A stretch of DNA of 64,000 nt. Origin: JAOAFX01 sp049700315. Lineage in GTDB: Bacteria > Hydrothermota > Tepidihabitantia > SM23-42 > JAOAFX01. The notes under the pieces are model-generated. The model made no database searches. It saw only the letters and a list, made by a program, of their open reading frames with translations, and was not told the origin of the DNA. Shown here one piece after another: positions 18,180 to 26,324 of the stretch (positions are counted from its first letter, which is position 1; each line of letters starts with the position of its first letter). Position numbers and translations under genes: made by a program. The DNA is taken from positions 1 through 64,000 of the forward strand of contig JBNAVN010000007.1 of assembly GCA_049700315.1 (NCBI GenBank), given 5' to 3'.

Positions 18180-18667
18180 TTTGAAATCCTTTCAAATATT
18201 CTTGTTGAAGCAAAAATTTTTGAAACATCAGGAATCTTTTTTGCAATTTCCGGGAGCCCCATTCTCTGCCTCTTTCTCAAATCAAAATCTTCAAGTTCAT
18301 AAAGCCTGCCTGAATTATTGAGTAGATTCAACTGAACCTTCAAACCTTCAGGACAATATCCCTGTTTTACTGCATAATTCTTAATCGCATTTATCACCTC
18401 GGCAACATGAATTCCCTGTGGACATCTTTCAGTGCAGGCATGACAATGAGCACAGAGCCATAAGAATGGTGAAGATAGAACTTCTTTTTTCATTCCTAAT
18501 AGGGTGAGTCTGATTATCTTTCTCGGATTATACCGTTCATCAAGATATCTAACCGGACAGCTCGCTGAACAGTCACTGCATCCGAAACATTTAACAAGAC
18601 CTTCACCACCTTCCTGTTTAATAATTTCCCATTTAAAATTGCTATCAGCATTTTTTAAATCAATCAT
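18176..18667 (-). CDS. hdrC: Heterodisulfide reductase subunit C (double [4Fe-4S] protein)
   Basis: Two [4Fe-4S] motifs, CFGCSDCSASCP and CAHCHACTERCP, plus the HdrC hallmark DERYNPRKIIRL between them. HdrC relays electrons between HdrA and HdrB. I start it at the ATG at 18667 (163 residues), because GGAGG lies 4 nt upstream; an in-frame ATG at 18688 would put its start beside the -10 box. It is the first gene of the minus-strand hdrCBA unit, with its own promoter facing that of the NtrC-type regulator. Paralogue of the gene at 24723. Confidence 0.92.
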   Translation of the reverse strand: MIDLKNADSNFKWEIIKQEGGEGLVKCFGCSDCSASCPVRYLDERYNPRKIIRLTLLGMKKEVLSSPFLWLCAHCHACTERCPQGIHVAEVINAIKNYAVKQGYCPEGLKVQLNLLNNSGRLYELEDFDLRKRQRMGLPEIAKKIPDVSKIFASTRIFERISK

Positions 18668-18688
18668 TTTGCCTCCATAATTGTTCAA

Positions 18689-18716
18689 ATTATATATATA
18701 AAAAGCAAAAAATCAA
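18689..18716 (-). promoter_or_regulatory. Promoter of minus-strand hdrCBA
   Basis: Minus strand TTGATT, 16-bp spacer, TATAAT, then 21 nt containing GGAGG before the ATG at 18667. Divergent from the regulator promoter 17 bp away, so one bound protein could affect both. Confidence 0.75.
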
Positions 18717-18732
18717 GGGTTTAAAAAGGGTA

Positions 18733-18760
18733 TTGATTTAGAAGATTATTTGTGTATAAT
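18733..18760 (+). promoter_or_regulatory. Promoter of the NtrC-type regulator gene
   Basis: TTGATT, 16-bp spacer, TATAAT. Only 11 nt separate the -10 box from the ATG at 18772 and no Shine-Dalgarno fits, so the 5' leader would be about 4-5 nt. Confidence 0.75.
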
Positions 18761-18771
18761 TTTTAATCACT

Positions 18772-20127
18772 ATGAAGAAATACAGAATCTTGATTGTTGA
18801 TGATGAAGTAATTGTCAGGGATGCATTGAGTGAATGGCTTAATAATTTAGGCTATCAAACAATTACGGTTGAAGATGGATTTAGAGCAATTGAACAGGTA
18901 GAAATTGATGACTGGGATGTTGCACTTGTAGATTTGAAGATGCCAAAAATGGATGGAATTGAGACTTTGAGAAGGCTCCATAAGATGAAACCAGATTTAC
19001 CAGTGATCATCATAACCGGGCATGGCAGTGTTGATAGTGCAGTTATGGCAATGAAAGAAGGTGCTGCGGATTATGTTATGAAGCCATTCAATCCTGAAGA
19101 GATAAATATTATTATTAAGAAATTGCTTGAGCATTGTGAGATTGTTAAAGAGAATATAATCTTGCGTAAGGAACTTGCAAAGAGTTTTCAGTTAGAAGAC
19201 CTCATAGGTAAGAGTCCAAATATGCAAAAGATCTTTGAATTGATAAAGACTGTAGCACCAACAAAGTCTACTGTTTTGATTCGGGGTGAGAGCGGAACAG
19301 GAAAAGAACTTGTGGCAAGGGCGATACATAGTTTAAGTCCAAGGAACAAAGGACCTTTTATTGCTACTGCCTGTGGCGCAATGCCTGAAACACTGCTTGA
19401 GGCTGAACTATTTGGCTATGAAAAGGGTGCTTTTACCGGTGCAATTAGCCAGCATAAAGGTAGAATAGAGATGGCAGACCAGGGCACACTCTTTCTTGAT
19501 GAGATTGGAGATATCAGTCTCAGGACACAGGTTGACCTTTTGAGATTCTTGCAGGAGCGTGAATTCCGCAGGGTTGGCGGAAAAGAACTTATAAAAGTGG
19601 ATACAAGGGTGATTGCAGCGACAAATAAAAATCTTGAAGAAATGGTAAAAAAAGGAACCTTCCGTGAGGACCTGTATTACAGGTTAAATGTAATCACAAT
19701 TGAAATACCACCATTGCACGAGAGAAAAGAAGATGTACCTTTGCTTTCAGAATACTTTCTGAATAAATTCAATATTGAAAACAAAAAAGATATTTCAGGA
19801 ATTAGTCCTGATGCGCTGGAATTGTTGATAACCTATGACTGGCCGGGTAATGTCCGGGAACTTCAAAATGTGATTGAACATGCAGTTGTGGTATCAAAAG
19901 GAAAAGAAATAAGTAAAAAAGACCTACCAAAGAATTTGATTGATAGATTTTCAATTTCTAAATTTGTCACAAAAGACCTTCGTCTTGAGACGGTGGAAAA
20001 GGAACATATTCTGAATGTTCTTAAAATCTGTGATTGGAATATAAAAAAGGCCGCCCAGGTTTTAGGGATTAATCGTGTGACATTGTATAACAAGATGGAA
20101 AAGTATGGGTTGAGGAAAGGAGGGTGA
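18772..20127 (+). CDS. NtrC-family sigma-54-dependent response regulator
   Basis: The 451-residue protein has a receiver domain (D10, D11, phospho-acceptor D54, T82, K104), an AAA+ domain with Walker A GESGTGKE at 172-179 and the sigma-54 contact loop GAFTGA at 219-224, and a C-terminal Fis-type helix-turn-helix (about 410-448). It should activate sigma-54 promoters when phosphorylated. Its likely partner is the histidine kinase directly downstream. Its position between two hdr operons suggests control of Hdr genes, but I found no convincing -24/-12 element near them, so the targets are open. Confidence 0.93.
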   Translation: MKKYRILIVDDEVIVRDALSEWLNNLGYQTITVEDGFRAIEQVEIDDWDVALVDLKMPKMDGIETLRRLHKMKPDLPVIIITGHGSVDSAVMAMKEGAADYVMKPFNPEEINIIIKKLLEHCEIVKENIILRKELAKSFQLEDLIGKSPNMQKIFELIKTVAPTKSTVLIRGESGTGKELVARAIHSLSPRNKGPFIATACGAMPETLLEAELFGYEKGAFTGAISQHKGRIEMADQGTLFLDEIGDISLRTQVDLLRFLQEREFRRVGGKELIKVDTRVIAATNKNLEEMVKKGTFREDLYYRLNVITIEIPPLHERKEDVPLLSEYFLNKFNIENKKDISGISPDALELLITYDWPGNVRELQNVIEHAVVVSKGKEISKKDLPKNLIDRFSISKFVTKDLRLETVEKEHILNVLKICDWNIKKAAQVLGINRVTLYNKMEKYGLRKGG

Positions 20128-20205
20128 GATAAATTTAACCTTTTAACCATTTGACCATTCAACCAACTATCCTTCTGTGGTTTGGTATTTTATTATCACT
20201 TTCCT
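20128..20205. repeat. Short AACCNTT-type repeat spacer
   Basis: The spacer after the regulator gene contains AACCATTTGACCATTCAACC-type units. A similar string, AACCATTTAACCAATTCAG, occurs near 58612-58631. Confidence 0.4.
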
Positions 20206-20232
20206 TGACTTTGAAATTAGTTTTGATATAAT
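20206..20232 (+). promoter_or_regulatory. Promoter of the sensor kinase gene
   Basis: TTGACT, spacer of about 15-16 bp, TATAAT, then 19 nt containing AAGGAG before a TTG start at 20252. Confidence 0.7.
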
Positions 20233-20251
20233 TTCCTAAGGAGAATTTATC

Positions 20252-22172
20252 TTGAAATTTTTTCAATTCAATTCTTTGAGGACAAAACTTGCTTTAAGTT
20301 ATATCCTTGCTGTAGGACTGGTTGGGATTTTGTGTTCTATCATCGGTATTGTCACTATAAATCAGGGGATCATTAATCAGGCACAGAATCGGGTGAGTGC
20401 GGATTTGAATTCCGCAGGTGAGATATATGACCAGTCTGCAAATCAGGTCTTGAATGTTTGTAGATTTACCGCAACGAGATTTTTCCTGAAAAGAGCAATA
20501 ATAGAGAAAAAGAGTTATGATATGATTCAGGAGTTAAAAAGGGTTCTTAAAACCGAGAATCTTGATTTCCTTTCGGTTGTTGATACAAGGGGGGTTGTCC
20601 TTGCCCGCGGTTCCAATCCTGATATTTTTAATGATACAGTTTTGAATCCTTTAATTGAACATGCAATAAAGACAAAGAATCCTGTTTATGCTACAGAGAT
20701 ATTGAGTTCTGAAGAATTGTATAAAGAAAACCCGATACTCAAACAAAGGGCAGAGATAAGGATTTTACCCACACCCCGTGCCAAATTTCAACGTACAGGG
20801 ATAGAGACTTCAGGATTGACAATCATTGGTTCTGCTCCAGTTCTTGATGATAATGATAATGTGATTGGAGTGGTCTATGCAGGCAAATTGATTAATAACA
20901 ATTTTGATATTGTTGACCGGATAAAGAATACCGTATTTATGAATGAACAATATAAAGGAAGGGATATCGGAACATCAACGATATTTATGAAAGATTTGAG
21001 GGTATCCACAAATGTAAAGAATGTTGATGGGTCAAGGGCAATCGGAACATTAATATCAAAAGAGGTATACGAGGCAGTGATTGAAAGAGGACAGACCTGG
21101 ATGGCACGGGCATTTGTAGTAAAAGACTGGTATATCACTGCTTATAGACCGATAAAGAATTTTTCAGGTGAAACNNNNNNNNNNTGTTCTTTATGTTGGA
21201 ATATTAGAAAAGAAATATACTGATATGCGTAATCAGATCATTTTGTTTTTTATCGGTCTGACAATAATTGCAATGCTTGCGGTTACGGGTTTTTCTTATC
21301 TCCTTTCAGGCACAATAACAAAATCCGTTGGGGAGATCGCCAGTGCGGCAAGGGAGATAGGAAAGGGAAATTTTCCGGAGAGCATAAATATCACAAGTCA
21401 GGATGAGATTGCAGACCTTGCAAAGGCATTCCAGTATATGATAGATTCAATAAAGAAACGCGATGAAGAATTAAAAAGATATGCACAGCAGACGATTGCT
21501 GAAGCAGAAAGACTGGCAATCATTGGACAGCTTGCAGCCGGGGTTGCCCATGAGATAAATAACCCTTTGACCGGTATTTTACTTTATTGTGACCTGATGC
21601 TGAAAAATTTCCCTGATGACCATCCTTATAAAAAGAATTTGTTGCGCATAAATAATGAGGCACAGCGATGTAAAACCATAGTAAAAGGTTTGTTGGATTT
21701 TGCAAGGGAGAAGAAGCCAGAGATAAAAAAGGCTTCAATAAATGACTTGATAGAATCAACATTAAACCTATTGAAAACACAGGCAATTTTTCTCAATATT
21801 AACACAAAGCTTGAACTTAATAAAGACCTACCACAAATAAACATTGACCCGGGACAAATCCAGCAGGTATTGATAAATATTATAATGAATGGGGTGGAGG
21901 CAATGGAAGGAAAGGGTGATTTGATAATAAAGACGGAATTTTCTGAAGATAAAAGATTTGTCATAATTTCCATATGTGATACAGGGCCGGGGATAAAACC
22001 TGAATATATTAAGAAAGTCTTTGAACCCTTCTTCACAACCAAAGAGACAGGCCATGGCGTAGGGCTTGGGCTTTCAATAAGTAAGAGGATAATTGATGAC
22101 CACAATGGAACGATTGAGGTCTTCAGTGAATTGGGCAAGGGTGCGGCATTCAAAATAAAGTTACCGTTATAA
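20252..22172 (+). CDS. Sensor histidine kinase with Cache and HAMP domains (10-N gap inside)
   Basis: One gene interrupted by ten Ns at 21175-21184, which split its reading frame. The start is TTG with AAGGAG 8 nt upstream. The order is: N-terminal membrane helix; periplasmic double-Cache-like domain (about residues 40-300, with VVDTRGVVLARGSNPD and GVVYAGKLI); second membrane helix (about 21237-21310); HAMP; then a kinase core. The core has an H-box AAGVAHEINNPL, an N-box LINIIMNGVEA, a DTGPGI motif and a GHGVGLGLSI motif. It is the NtrB-like partner expected for the NtrC-type regulator just upstream. The Cache domain suggests sensing of a small extracytoplasmic ligand. The true gap length is unknown, so residues near it cannot be trusted. 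Confidence 0.9.
21175..21184. other. Assembly gap (10 N)
   Basis: Run of ten Ns inside the sensor kinase gene; the frames on the two sides differ unless the real gap has another length. Confidence 1.
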
Positions 22173-22591
22173 AATTAGTATGCATTTAGATGTTGCGGAG
22201 ATTTTAGTATAGGTCATCAGAATATTTAGCCAGTTATGGTAAGTTTTTCCAAAATTGTAGCGGTCGGATTTATCCGACATTTCTATGGAGTACAACAGCT
22301 TGCTGTTGCTCTGTTCTTTTGTGCGATGAATCGCACCGCTACATTTTTCATCAATGATGCATGTCTTAACACAAATTTTTTGGGGAAAACTTATGAGACT
22401 GTATCAAAATCGCATTGCCCGTAAGGTGTTTAGAAATTAAACAAAAAACTCCTGAAATTTGATAAAAAAATTTATGTTTAAAAAATATACAGCAAAATCT
22501 TTGATAATCCCGCCATTCCTTGAAAAATCCACGAAATTTCATATGTTTTTTTCTAAATATCGGGCACAGATTTTGCATATTCAGATGAGTG
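22173..22591. repeat. 419-base intergenic region with inverted TAGCGG elements
   Basis: It contains an inverted pair of palindromic elements: TTGTAGCGG with TCGGATTTATCCGA (22264-22277) and, in opposite orientation, GTGCGATGAATCGCAC (22321-22336) followed by CGCTACA. A small perfect hairpin, CAACAGCTTGCTGTTG (22293-22308), lies between them. The rest (22345-22588) is AT-rich with no reading frame or promoter that I can support. Confidence 0.65.
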
Positions 22592-22786
22592 ATGAAATGC
22601 CCATTCCTTGAAGAAATCGTTGTCAATTATTGTGCAGTTGCCCCGGTAAGAAAGATGATTCCCAAGGGTAAAAGCAAAGAATTGTCAAAGTGCGAACAGG
22701 GATATTTTGATTGTCCTGTTTATCAGAGCTGGCTTGCGAAGAAGAAACAGGAAAGTCGCAATGGCAATGGAAGGCAGCAAAAATGA
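22592..22786 (+). CDS. Small cysteine-containing protein, function unknown
   Basis: A 64-residue basic protein opening with MKCPFLEE. Cysteines at C3, C14, C34 and C41 could bind a metal or cluster. The ATG at 22592 follows an in-frame GTG at 22589; neither has a clear ribosome site. Its stop overlaps the start of the receiver-kinase hybrid (ATGA), so it belongs to that transcript. The Cys pattern and the redox neighbourhood suggest a redox- or metal-sensing accessory, but this is inference. I do not recognise a named family. Confidence 0.6.
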   Translation: MKCPFLEEIVVNYCAVAPVRKMIPKGKSKELSKCEQGYFDCPVYQSWLAKKKQESRNGNGRQQK

Positions 22787-23904
22787 TGCTGAAGAATCCC
22801 AAAATACTGGTGATTGATGATGAACCAAGTATATGCGAGGCATGCTGTCAGATTCTAACTGAGAGAAACTGCTCAGTTGAGATTGCCAGCAATGGTTCAG
22901 AGGGTTTGAAAAAGTTTGAAACTTTTGAACCTGATATTGTATTCATTGATTTGAAGATGCCTGGTGTAAGTGGAATGGATGTGCTTAAAACAATTGTAGA
23001 AGAGAACACGAATACGATTCCAATTGTGATAACAGGTTATGCGTCTATTGAAACTGCTGTTGAGTCAATGAAGAATGGCGCATTTGATTTTCTTCCCAAA
23101 CCTTTTACTGCTGAAGAGCTCATTGTGATAACCGAGCGGGCAATTGCAAAAAAGAGAGACCTTGATGAGAAGGAAAAGATTGAGAAAGAAAAAGAGATGA
23201 TGCGACAGAATTTTATTTCCCTTGTTTCACATGAATTGCGCACACCACTGGTGGCAGTTATACAATACCTTGAAGTTCTTAATGGAGGAATGGCTGGTCA
23301 GGTCTCAGAACAGCAAGAACAGATAATTGAAAGAATGAAGATAAGGCTAAACGAACTTCTTGATTTGATCAACCGGTGGTTAAAACTTGCCCGGATTGAA
23401 GAGCTGAATATCAAAGAGAATTTTCAGGAGTTCAGCCTTGAATCAATAATTGATGAGTCTGTGGAATTGATTAAGCCGCTGGCAAATGAGAGGGGAATAA
23501 AGATTGAAAAAAAGTTGGCGGATAAAGAACACAGAATTTTTGGTGAAAGGGATTTGATAAAAGAGGTCTTTATAAATCTTATTACCAACGGGATTAAATA
23601 TAATCAAAATCAGGGTTCGGTCTTTTTAAATCTCAGAAAAAACGGGGGTTATATAGTGGTTGATATAACAGATACAGGGATTGGAATTTCTGAAGATGAA
23701 CTTAAAAGGCTCGGTGAAGAATTCTACAGAGTAAAAAGGGAAGGGATCGCGAGTGGCTCGGGCTTGGGTCTTGCAATTGTGAAAAAGATTCTTGATATTC
23801 ATAATGGCAGGCTTGAGATAAAGAGCAGATTGAATGAGGGGAGCACTTTTTCAGTCTATTTGCCCTTCTCCTCTAATATGGAGAGGGATGAAAAAAAGGA
23901 GTGA
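22783..23904 (+). CDS. Receiver domain-histidine kinase fusion
   Basis: The 373-residue soluble protein has an N-terminal receiver (D12, D13, phospho-acceptor D56, Lys in LPKPF near 106) joined to a kinase core with H-box FISLVSHELRTPL (about 147-160), an N-box around FINLITNGIKYNQN, a DTGIGIS motif and GSGLGLAIVKKI. There is no transmembrane or separate sensor domain, so it probably takes its input through phosphorylation of the receiver, as an intermediate in a phosphorelay. The start at 22783 overlaps the preceding stop. The last residues are encoded by a CTCCTCTAATATGGAGAG-type repeat. Confidence 0.9.
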   Translation: MMLKNPKILVIDDEPSICEACCQILTERNCSVEIASNGSEGLKKFETFEPDIVFIDLKMPGVSGMDVLKTIVEENTNTIPIVITGYASIETAVESMKNGAFDFLPKPFTAEELIVITERAIAKKRDLDEKEKIEKEKEMMRQNFISLVSHELRTPLVAVIQYLEVLNGGMAGQVSEQQEQIIERMKIRLNELLDLINRWLKLARIEELNIKENFQEFSLESIIDESVELIKPLANERGIKIEKKLADKEHRIFGERDLIKEVFINLITNGIKYNQNQGSVFLNLRKNGGYIVVDITDTGIGISEDELKRLGEEFYRVKREGIASGSGLGLAIVKKILDIHNGRLEIKSRLNEGSTFSVYLPFSSNMERDEKKE

Positions 23905-24699
23905 ATGATGAAAAAATTAAAAATTTTGTTTATTGATGATGACAAGGATTTTACTGAAGCTAACAAAATAATCCTTAGTAATGCTGGGTATGATGTTATC
24001 ACAGCTCAAGATGGCAAGACTGGAATGCAAAAAGCGATAAATGAGAAACCTGATTTGATTATCCTTGATGTTATACTACCTGATATAAATGGATTTTCAG
24101 TATGCCGGGAATTGAAAGAAGATGTAAATCTACAGAGTATTCCTGTAATTCTTTTCACTGCTATTGGTGGAAAACCTGGTGCTTATCCTGAAAACATTGG
24201 AATACAGCACAAAGCAGATGCATATGTTGAAAAGCCTGCAGGTCCACAAATTCTCTTGGAAAAAGTGAGTTTTCTTCTTACCACTGCTGCACCTAAACAA
24301 AAGGTTGAAGGCGAGAAGCCAAAGATTCTGCTTGTTGATGATGACCCGGATTTTCTTGAGGCGACGAAGCAGATCTTACAGGCAAATCGTTTTGATGTGA
24401 TTACTGCAAAAGATGGTGATGAGGGTATACAGAAGGCAAAGATTGAAAATCCAGATTTGATATTCCTTGATGTGATTATGCCAGGAAAGGATGGTTATAC
24501 AGTGTGTTATGAATTGAGAAAAAACCCGCAGACAAGGCCAATTCCAATCATTATGCTCACTGCAATCGGACAGCAATTATCAAAGCCTGAATATGCTGTT
24601 GATATTGCGATTGACCATCTTGCAGATGATTTTATTGATAAGCCAGTTGATACCCAGACACTGCTAAAGAAAATAGAAAAGCACCTGTTATTTAGATAA
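23905..24699 (+). CDS. Tandem double-receiver protein without output domain
   Basis: Two complete receiver domains in 264 residues: about 5-120 (IDDDKDF, LIILDVILPD) and about 133-255 (VDDDPDF, LIFLDVIMPG), each with the acidic pair, the phospho-acceptor Asp and the Lys before Pro. There is no DNA-binding or enzymatic domain, so it probably acts as a phosphate sink or relay, or binds a partner. It starts right after the hybrid kinase stop, with AAGGAGTGA as ribosome site, and is followed 23 bases later by hdrC. Confidence 0.9.
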   Translation: MMKKLKILFIDDDKDFTEANKIILSNAGYDVITAQDGKTGMQKAINEKPDLIILDVILPDINGFSVCRELKEDVNLQSIPVILFTAIGGKPGAYPENIGIQHKADAYVEKPAGPQILLEKVSFLLTTAAPKQKVEGEKPKILLVDDDPDFLEATKQILQANRFDVITAKDGDEGIQKAKIENPDLIFLDVIMPGKDGYTVCYELRKNPQTRPIPIIMLTAIGQQLSKPEYAVDIAIDHLADDFIDKPVDTQTLLKKIEKHLLFR

Positions 24700-24722
24700 A
24701 AAGGGTAAAGAAGGGTGAGAAG

Positions 24723-25220
24723 ATGAATGATATTGACCCGAAATTCAAATACGAAATTGCCCAGGAACCCGGTGGTGAGAAGATAAAACTCTGTTTTGCC
24801 TGTGGGATTTGCACAGCGAGTTGTCCGGTCAGAGAGATTGATGAAAGATACAATCCAAGAAAGATAATAAGAATGATTCTTTTGGGAATGAAAAATAGGG
24901 TATTAGAGAATGATTTTATCTGGTTCTGTTCAAGTTGCTATGCGTGCACTGAAAGGTGTCCCCAGGGTGTTCGGTTTACGGATGTGATGAATGCGATAAA
25001 AAATCTTGCAGTAAAAAAGGGATATGTTCCAAATGCATTTATTCAGCAGATTCAGATTCTTAAAAAATTGGGTAGACTCTATGAGATTGATGAATTTGAC
25101 AATAATAAGAGGTCAGCACTTGGATTACCAAAGGTTTCAAAGGCAAAGGGATTTACACAGAAGATTATGGAACTGACCGGGATTGATAGAGTTATGAAAC
25201 CTAAAGCGGATGGTAGATAG
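24723..25220 (+). CDS. hdrC: Heterodisulfide reductase subunit C, second copy
   Basis: The 165-residue protein has [4Fe-4S] motifs CFACGICTASCP and CSSCYACTERCP around the shared DERYNPRKIIRM block. Clear paralogue of the gene at 18667. It follows the double-receiver gene by 23 bases, so signalling genes and Hdr genes appear to form one transcript. The gap has AAGAAGGGTGAG, which works as ribosome site and matches purine-rich repeats at 56200-56250 and 63135-63160. Confidence 0.92.
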   Translation: MNDIDPKFKYEIAQEPGGEKIKLCFACGICTASCPVREIDERYNPRKIIRMILLGMKNRVLENDFIWFCSSCYACTERCPQGVRFTDVMNAIKNLAVKKGYVPNAFIQQIQILKKLGRLYEIDEFDNNKRSALGLPKVSKAKGFTQKIMELTGIDRVMKPKADGR

Positions 25221-25252
25221 AGCGGAATCGTGTGAATGAAAAGTGAGGTTTT

Positions 25253-26137
25253 ATGAAATACGGATTGTTCCCAGGTTGCACTGTGTTGGGTCGGGGCAGA
25301 AATTATGAAATGTCAGCAAGGGCTGTGGCATCAGTATTTGGTATTGAACTTGTTGACATTGATGAGTTTGAATGTTGCGGATTTCCGCTCAAATCAGTTC
25401 ACTATGATACATACTTTTTAATGGCAGCGCGCAATATCCTTACTGCTGAAGAAAAAGGGCTTGACATCTGTACATTATGTAGTGCCTGCACTGGTTCTTT
25501 GACCGAAGTCAATAAACATTTGAATGAAAATTTTGATGAAAGGGCAAGGATTGTAGCACAATTAAAAAAGGGTGGAATTGAGCTAAAGATTGGTAAACCT
25601 GTAAAGGTGAAACATCTGGTCAAAATTTTCTATGAAGATGTCGGACTGGAAAGAATAGAAAAGGTGATAAAGAAAAAATTGCCAAATCTTTTTCTGGCAC
25701 CACATTATGGCTGTCACTATTTGAAACCTTCTGATATTTATGAACCTGGTGAAGACCCTGAAAATCCTAAGTCCTTAGATGAATTGATTGCAGTGACCGG
25801 AGCGAATGTGATAAATTATTCAGAAAAATTGAGATGCTGTGGTGCAGGGATTCTGGCAATAAACGAAGACACTGCATATTCATTGACCCGACCGAAATTA
25901 AATGAACTTGCAAAAGATTCTGTAGATGGAATGGTTTTAATGTGTCCTTTCTGCAGTGTTATGTATGACGATAACCAGAAGAAGATTGAGCAGAAATTCC
26001 AGGAACAATATAATCTTCCTGTGCTCTATTATCCCCAGGTTTTGGGACTGGCCATTGGATTAGAACCAAAGACCCTTGGATTGCAGATGAACAGGGTATC
26101 AACAAGAGCACTTCTGGAAAAGATAATGAAGATATAG
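25253..26137 (+). CDS. hdrB: Heterodisulfide reductase subunit B, second copy
   Basis: The 294-residue CCG-domain protein has both cysteine sets intact: GCTV, ECCGFP, CSAC and GCHY, RCCGAG, CPFC. It should carry the two non-cubane clusters of the active site. Strong paralogue of 17325-18179, ten residues longer. A GTGAGG site precedes the ATG. It is followed by a repeat-filled gap and then the double-length hdrA. Confidence 0.92.
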   Translation: MKYGLFPGCTVLGRGRNYEMSARAVASVFGIELVDIDEFECCGFPLKSVHYDTYFLMAARNILTAEEKGLDICTLCSACTGSLTEVNKHLNENFDERARIVAQLKKGGIELKIGKPVKVKHLVKIFYEDVGLERIEKVIKKKLPNLFLAPHYGCHYLKPSDIYEPGEDPENPKSLDELIAVTGANVINYSEKLRCCGAGILAINEDTAYSLTRPKLNELAKDSVDGMVLMCPFCSVMYDDNQKKIEQKFQEQYNLPVLYYPQVLGLAIGLEPKTLGLQMNRVSTRALLEKIMKI

Positions 26138-26324
26138 CGATGAAAAATAAAACTTTAAATTCTAAATCCGACGCTGAACTTGATTCAGGGCTAAATACTA
26201 AAGAATATCTAAATCACAAATTCCAATTTTTAAAACAAAACATGTTTTGTTTGGGATTTGTTATTTTGGTGATTGGAATTTGTTTAGAATTCAGTGCTTC
26301 GAATTTAGAATTTTAGTTGCTGAT
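26138..26324. repeat. Inverted-repeat spacer before the first double-length hdrA
   Basis: AT-rich palindromic spacer. The core AAAACAAAACATGTTTTGTTT (about 26231-26251) is flanked by longer imperfect arms (AAATTCCAA / TTGGAATTT). A close copy lies at 30288-30431, before the second double-length hdrA. It could form a large hairpin in RNA. No U-tract terminator was identified. Confidence 0.7.

Noticed and set aside
22345..22588. Non-coding RNA in the AT-rich spacer
   Set aside because: No promoter, conserved structure or terminator can be supported from the sequence alone.
20100..24720. Sigma-54 (-24/-12) promoter near hdr genes
   Set aside because: No GG-N10-GC element with reasonable flanks was seen near the hdr gene starts.
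26247..26324. N-terminal 26-residue extension of the first double-length HdrA
   Set aside because: It is encoded by an intergenic inverted repeat and absent from the paralogue.
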